Shown here piece by piece: positions 62,584 through 64,000 of a stretch of DNA of 64,000 bases (its first letter is position 1; every line of letters starts with the position of its first letter). The notes below the pieces were generated by a model. It made no database searches and was not told the origin of the DNA. It saw only the letters and a program-made list of their open reading frames with translations. Source of the DNA: Aureimonas ureilytica DSM 18598 = NBRC 106430 (GTDB lineage: Bacteria; Pseudomonadota; Alphaproteobacteria; Rhizobiales; Rhizobiaceae); assembly GCF_000382705.1 (NCBI RefSeq), contig NZ_ARQE01000004.1, positions 32,197 to 96,196 on the forward strand. The letters are read 5' to 3'. The position numbers were made by a program, and so were the translations under genes.

Positions 62584-63165
62584 TCAGCTCTCGTGGGCCG
62601 CGTCGCGGCCGCGCGCCATGGCGGCGACGCCCGTGCGGCAGACCTCTACGAGGCCGAGCGGCGCCATGATCTGGATGAACTTCTCGATCTTGGAGCCCTT
62701 GCCGGTGATCTCGAAGACGAAATGGTCGGTCGTCGAATCCACCACCTTGGCGCGGAACACGTCCGACAGGCGCAGCGCCTCGACGCGGTCGTCGCCCTTG
62801 CCGGCGACCTTCACCAGCGCCAGCTCGCGCTCGATCGGACCATCGTCGCCGAGGCCCATGGCGGTCTTGGTGAGGTCCACCACGCGGTGAACCGGAACGA
62901 TGCGGTCGAGCTGGCTTTTCAGCTGCTCGATGACCGGCGGCGCGCCGCGCGTCACCACCGTGATGCGCGACAGGTGCTTGTTGTGGTCGGTCTCGGAGAC
63001 GGTCAGGCTCTCGATATTGTAGCCGCGCCCCGAGAACAGGCCGATGACGCGCGCGAGCACGCCCGGCTCGTTGTCGACCACGATCGACAGGGTGCGCGAT
63101 TCGACGGAGGGCTTCTCGTCGGTGATGAAATAGGCGGAGGCCGGCGGCTGGACGGGTAGATTCAT
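62584..63165 (-). CDS. ilvN: Acetolactate synthase small subunit IlvN/IlvH
   Basis: 193 residues. SRTLSIVVDNEPGVLARVIGLFSGRGYNIESLTV is the N-terminal ACT domain that senses valine, followed by the second ALS_ss_C domain. Normal length for the IlvH type. It activates the large subunit and gives feedback control. It follows ilvB by 60 bp in one operon. Confidence 0.96.
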   Translation of the reverse strand: MNLPVQPPASAYFITDEKPSVESRTLSIVVDNEPGVLARVIGLFSGRGYNIESLTVSETDHNKHLSRITVVTRGAPPVIEQLKSQLDRIVPVHRVVDLTKTAMGLGDDGPIERELALVKVAGKGDDRVEALRLSDVFRAKVVDSTTDHFVFEITGKGSKIEKFIQIMAPLGLVEVCRTGVAAMARGRDAAHES

Positions 63166-63225
63166 GACGGATGCTTCTCGAAGAACGAACGGGGATTGGC
63201 GGGGCTTATGCCCCGCCGCGCGATG

Positions 63226-64000
63226 TCAGACCAGAGCCTTGCCCTTGGCGTCGATCGCGTTCGCCACCACCTCGTCGCTCGCCTCGTCGGGAAGCAGGAT
63301 CTCGTTATGCGCCTTGCCGCTCGGGATCATCGGGAAGCAGTTTTCCAGATTGGCGACGCAGCAGTCGAAGATGACCGGCCGGTCGACCGAGATCATCTCG
63401 TCGATCGCCGCATCCAGATCGCCCGCCTTTTCCGTGCGGATGCCGACGCCGCCATAGGCTTCCGCCAGCTTCACGAAGTCCGGCATCGCCTCCGAATAGC
63501 TGTTCGACAGGCGGTTGCCGTGGAGCAGCTGCTGCCACTGGCGGACCATGCCCATATACTGGTTGTTCAGGATGAAGACCTTGACCGGCGCGCCGTGCTG
63601 GACCGCCGTCGAGAGTTCCTGCGTCATCATCTGGATCGAGGCATCGCCGGCGATGTCGATGACGAGCGCATCTGGGTGCGCGATCTGGACGCCGACCGCC
63701 GCAGGCAGGCCGTAGCCCATCGTGCCGAGGCCCCCGGACGTCATCCAGCGGTTCGGCTCCTCGAAACCGTAGAACTGCGCGGCCCACATCTGATGCTGGC
63801 CGACCTCCGTGGTGATGAAGGTCTTGCGGTCCTTGGTCTTCTCGTAGAGCCGCTTGATCGCGTGCTGCGGCAGGATGATGTCGCCTTCCTGGCGATAGGC
63901 CAGGCAATTGCGCGCCTTCCAGCGGGCGATCTTCGCGTTCCAGTCGGCGAGCGCGGCCTCGTCGGCCTTCGCCCCGCTGTCGCGCCAGATCGAGACCATG
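63226..64000 (-). CDS. ilvB: Acetolactate synthase large subunit, C-terminal part
   Basis: The last 258 residues of a ThDP enzyme; the start lies beyond the window. VGQHQMWAAQFYGFEEPNRWMTSGGLGTMGYGLPAAVG starts the C-terminal ThDP domain. DIAGDASIQMMTQELSTAVQHGAPVKVFILNNQYMGMVRQWQQ is the ThDP/Mg motif GDG-x26-NN (here GDA..NNQ). It condenses pyruvate to acetolactate, the first valine/leucine step. It is the gene upstream of ilvN. Confidence 0.95.
   Translation of the reverse strand, partial: MVSIWRDSGAKADEAALADWNAKIARWKARNCLAYRQEGDIILPQHAIKRLYEKTKDRKTFITTEVGQHQMWAAQFYGFEEPNRWMTSGGLGTMGYGLPAAVGVQIAHPDALVIDIAGDASIQMMTQELSTAVQHGAPVKVFILNNQYMGMVRQWQQLLHGNRLSNSYSEAMPDFVKLAEAYGGVGIRTEKAGDLDAAIDEMISVDRPVIFDCCVANLENCFPMIPSGKAHNEILLPDEASDEVVANAIDAKGKALV

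Overview
The window is 64 kb of high-GC chromosome from an alphaproteobacterium of the Hyphomicrobiales. The lineage call rests on the AcpXL very-long-chain fatty acid (VLCFA) lipid A cluster, a minCDE operon preceded by a perfect CtrA box, a general-stress (EcfG-type) promoter, and families such as DUF2842, DUF1289 and DUF1194. An Aurantimonadaceae-like genome would fit, but that is inference. Coding density is high. The only mobile DNA seen is a pair of 161-bp MITE-like elements.

Layout. 1-5.5 kb: truncated ctaA, a DUF2842 protein, then an exopolysaccharide block (Wzc-like co-polymerase with a degenerate P-loop, Wza-like lipoprotein, undecaprenyl-phosphate sugar transferase). 5.5-12.7 kb: RidA, an orphan glycine-betaine-type binding protein, a small ORF whose stop codon abuts a MITE, minEDC, purU, an SDR, tspO and a DUF3429 gene. 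12.8-21.7 kb: surface polysaccharide genes (GT4 glycosyltransferase, second MITE, DegT aminotransferase, RgpF-like protein, the four dTDP-L-rhamnose genes, and a Wzm/Wzt exporter). 21.9-25.3 kb: circularly permuted ATP-grasp, alpha-E and Anbu-type proteasome-like peptidase. 25.3-29.3 kb: DUF971, moaA, a glycine-zipper lipoprotein, a DMT transporter and mobA. 29.4-32 kb: a polar amino acid ABC importer without its ATPase. 32-38 kb: a dehydrogenase, Lrp regulator, UDG-family protein, PdhS/PleC-like histidine kinase, DUF1289, membrane aspartic protease and dusA.

38.3-43.3 kb: acpXL, fabF2XL, fabF1XL, adh2XL and lpxXL, which make and attach the VLCFA of lipid A; the usual fabZXL is absent and FabF2XL lacks the catalytic cysteine. 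43.3-48.4 kb: GGDEF-EAL protein, single-domain response regulator, entericidin-like lipoprotein under a stress promoter, UPF0104 membrane protein and a DUF1194 vWA protein. 48.7-56.4 kb: a GT-C-like membrane protein opposite a tightly coupled five-gene operon (HAD-UbiA fusion, DprE1-like FAD oxidase, SMR/EamA-type transporter, NAD-epimerase, class III aminotransferase). This resembles the mycobacterial polyprenyl-phosphate-arabinose pathway with an extra aminotransferase and is the strongest candidate for an undescribed system. 56.5-64 kb: YkgJ-family protein, tRNA-Lys(CTT), PilZ protein, ilvC overlapped by its upstream TetR gene, a RecD-like helicase, a TIM-barrel isomerase, LysE, ilvN and truncated ilvB.
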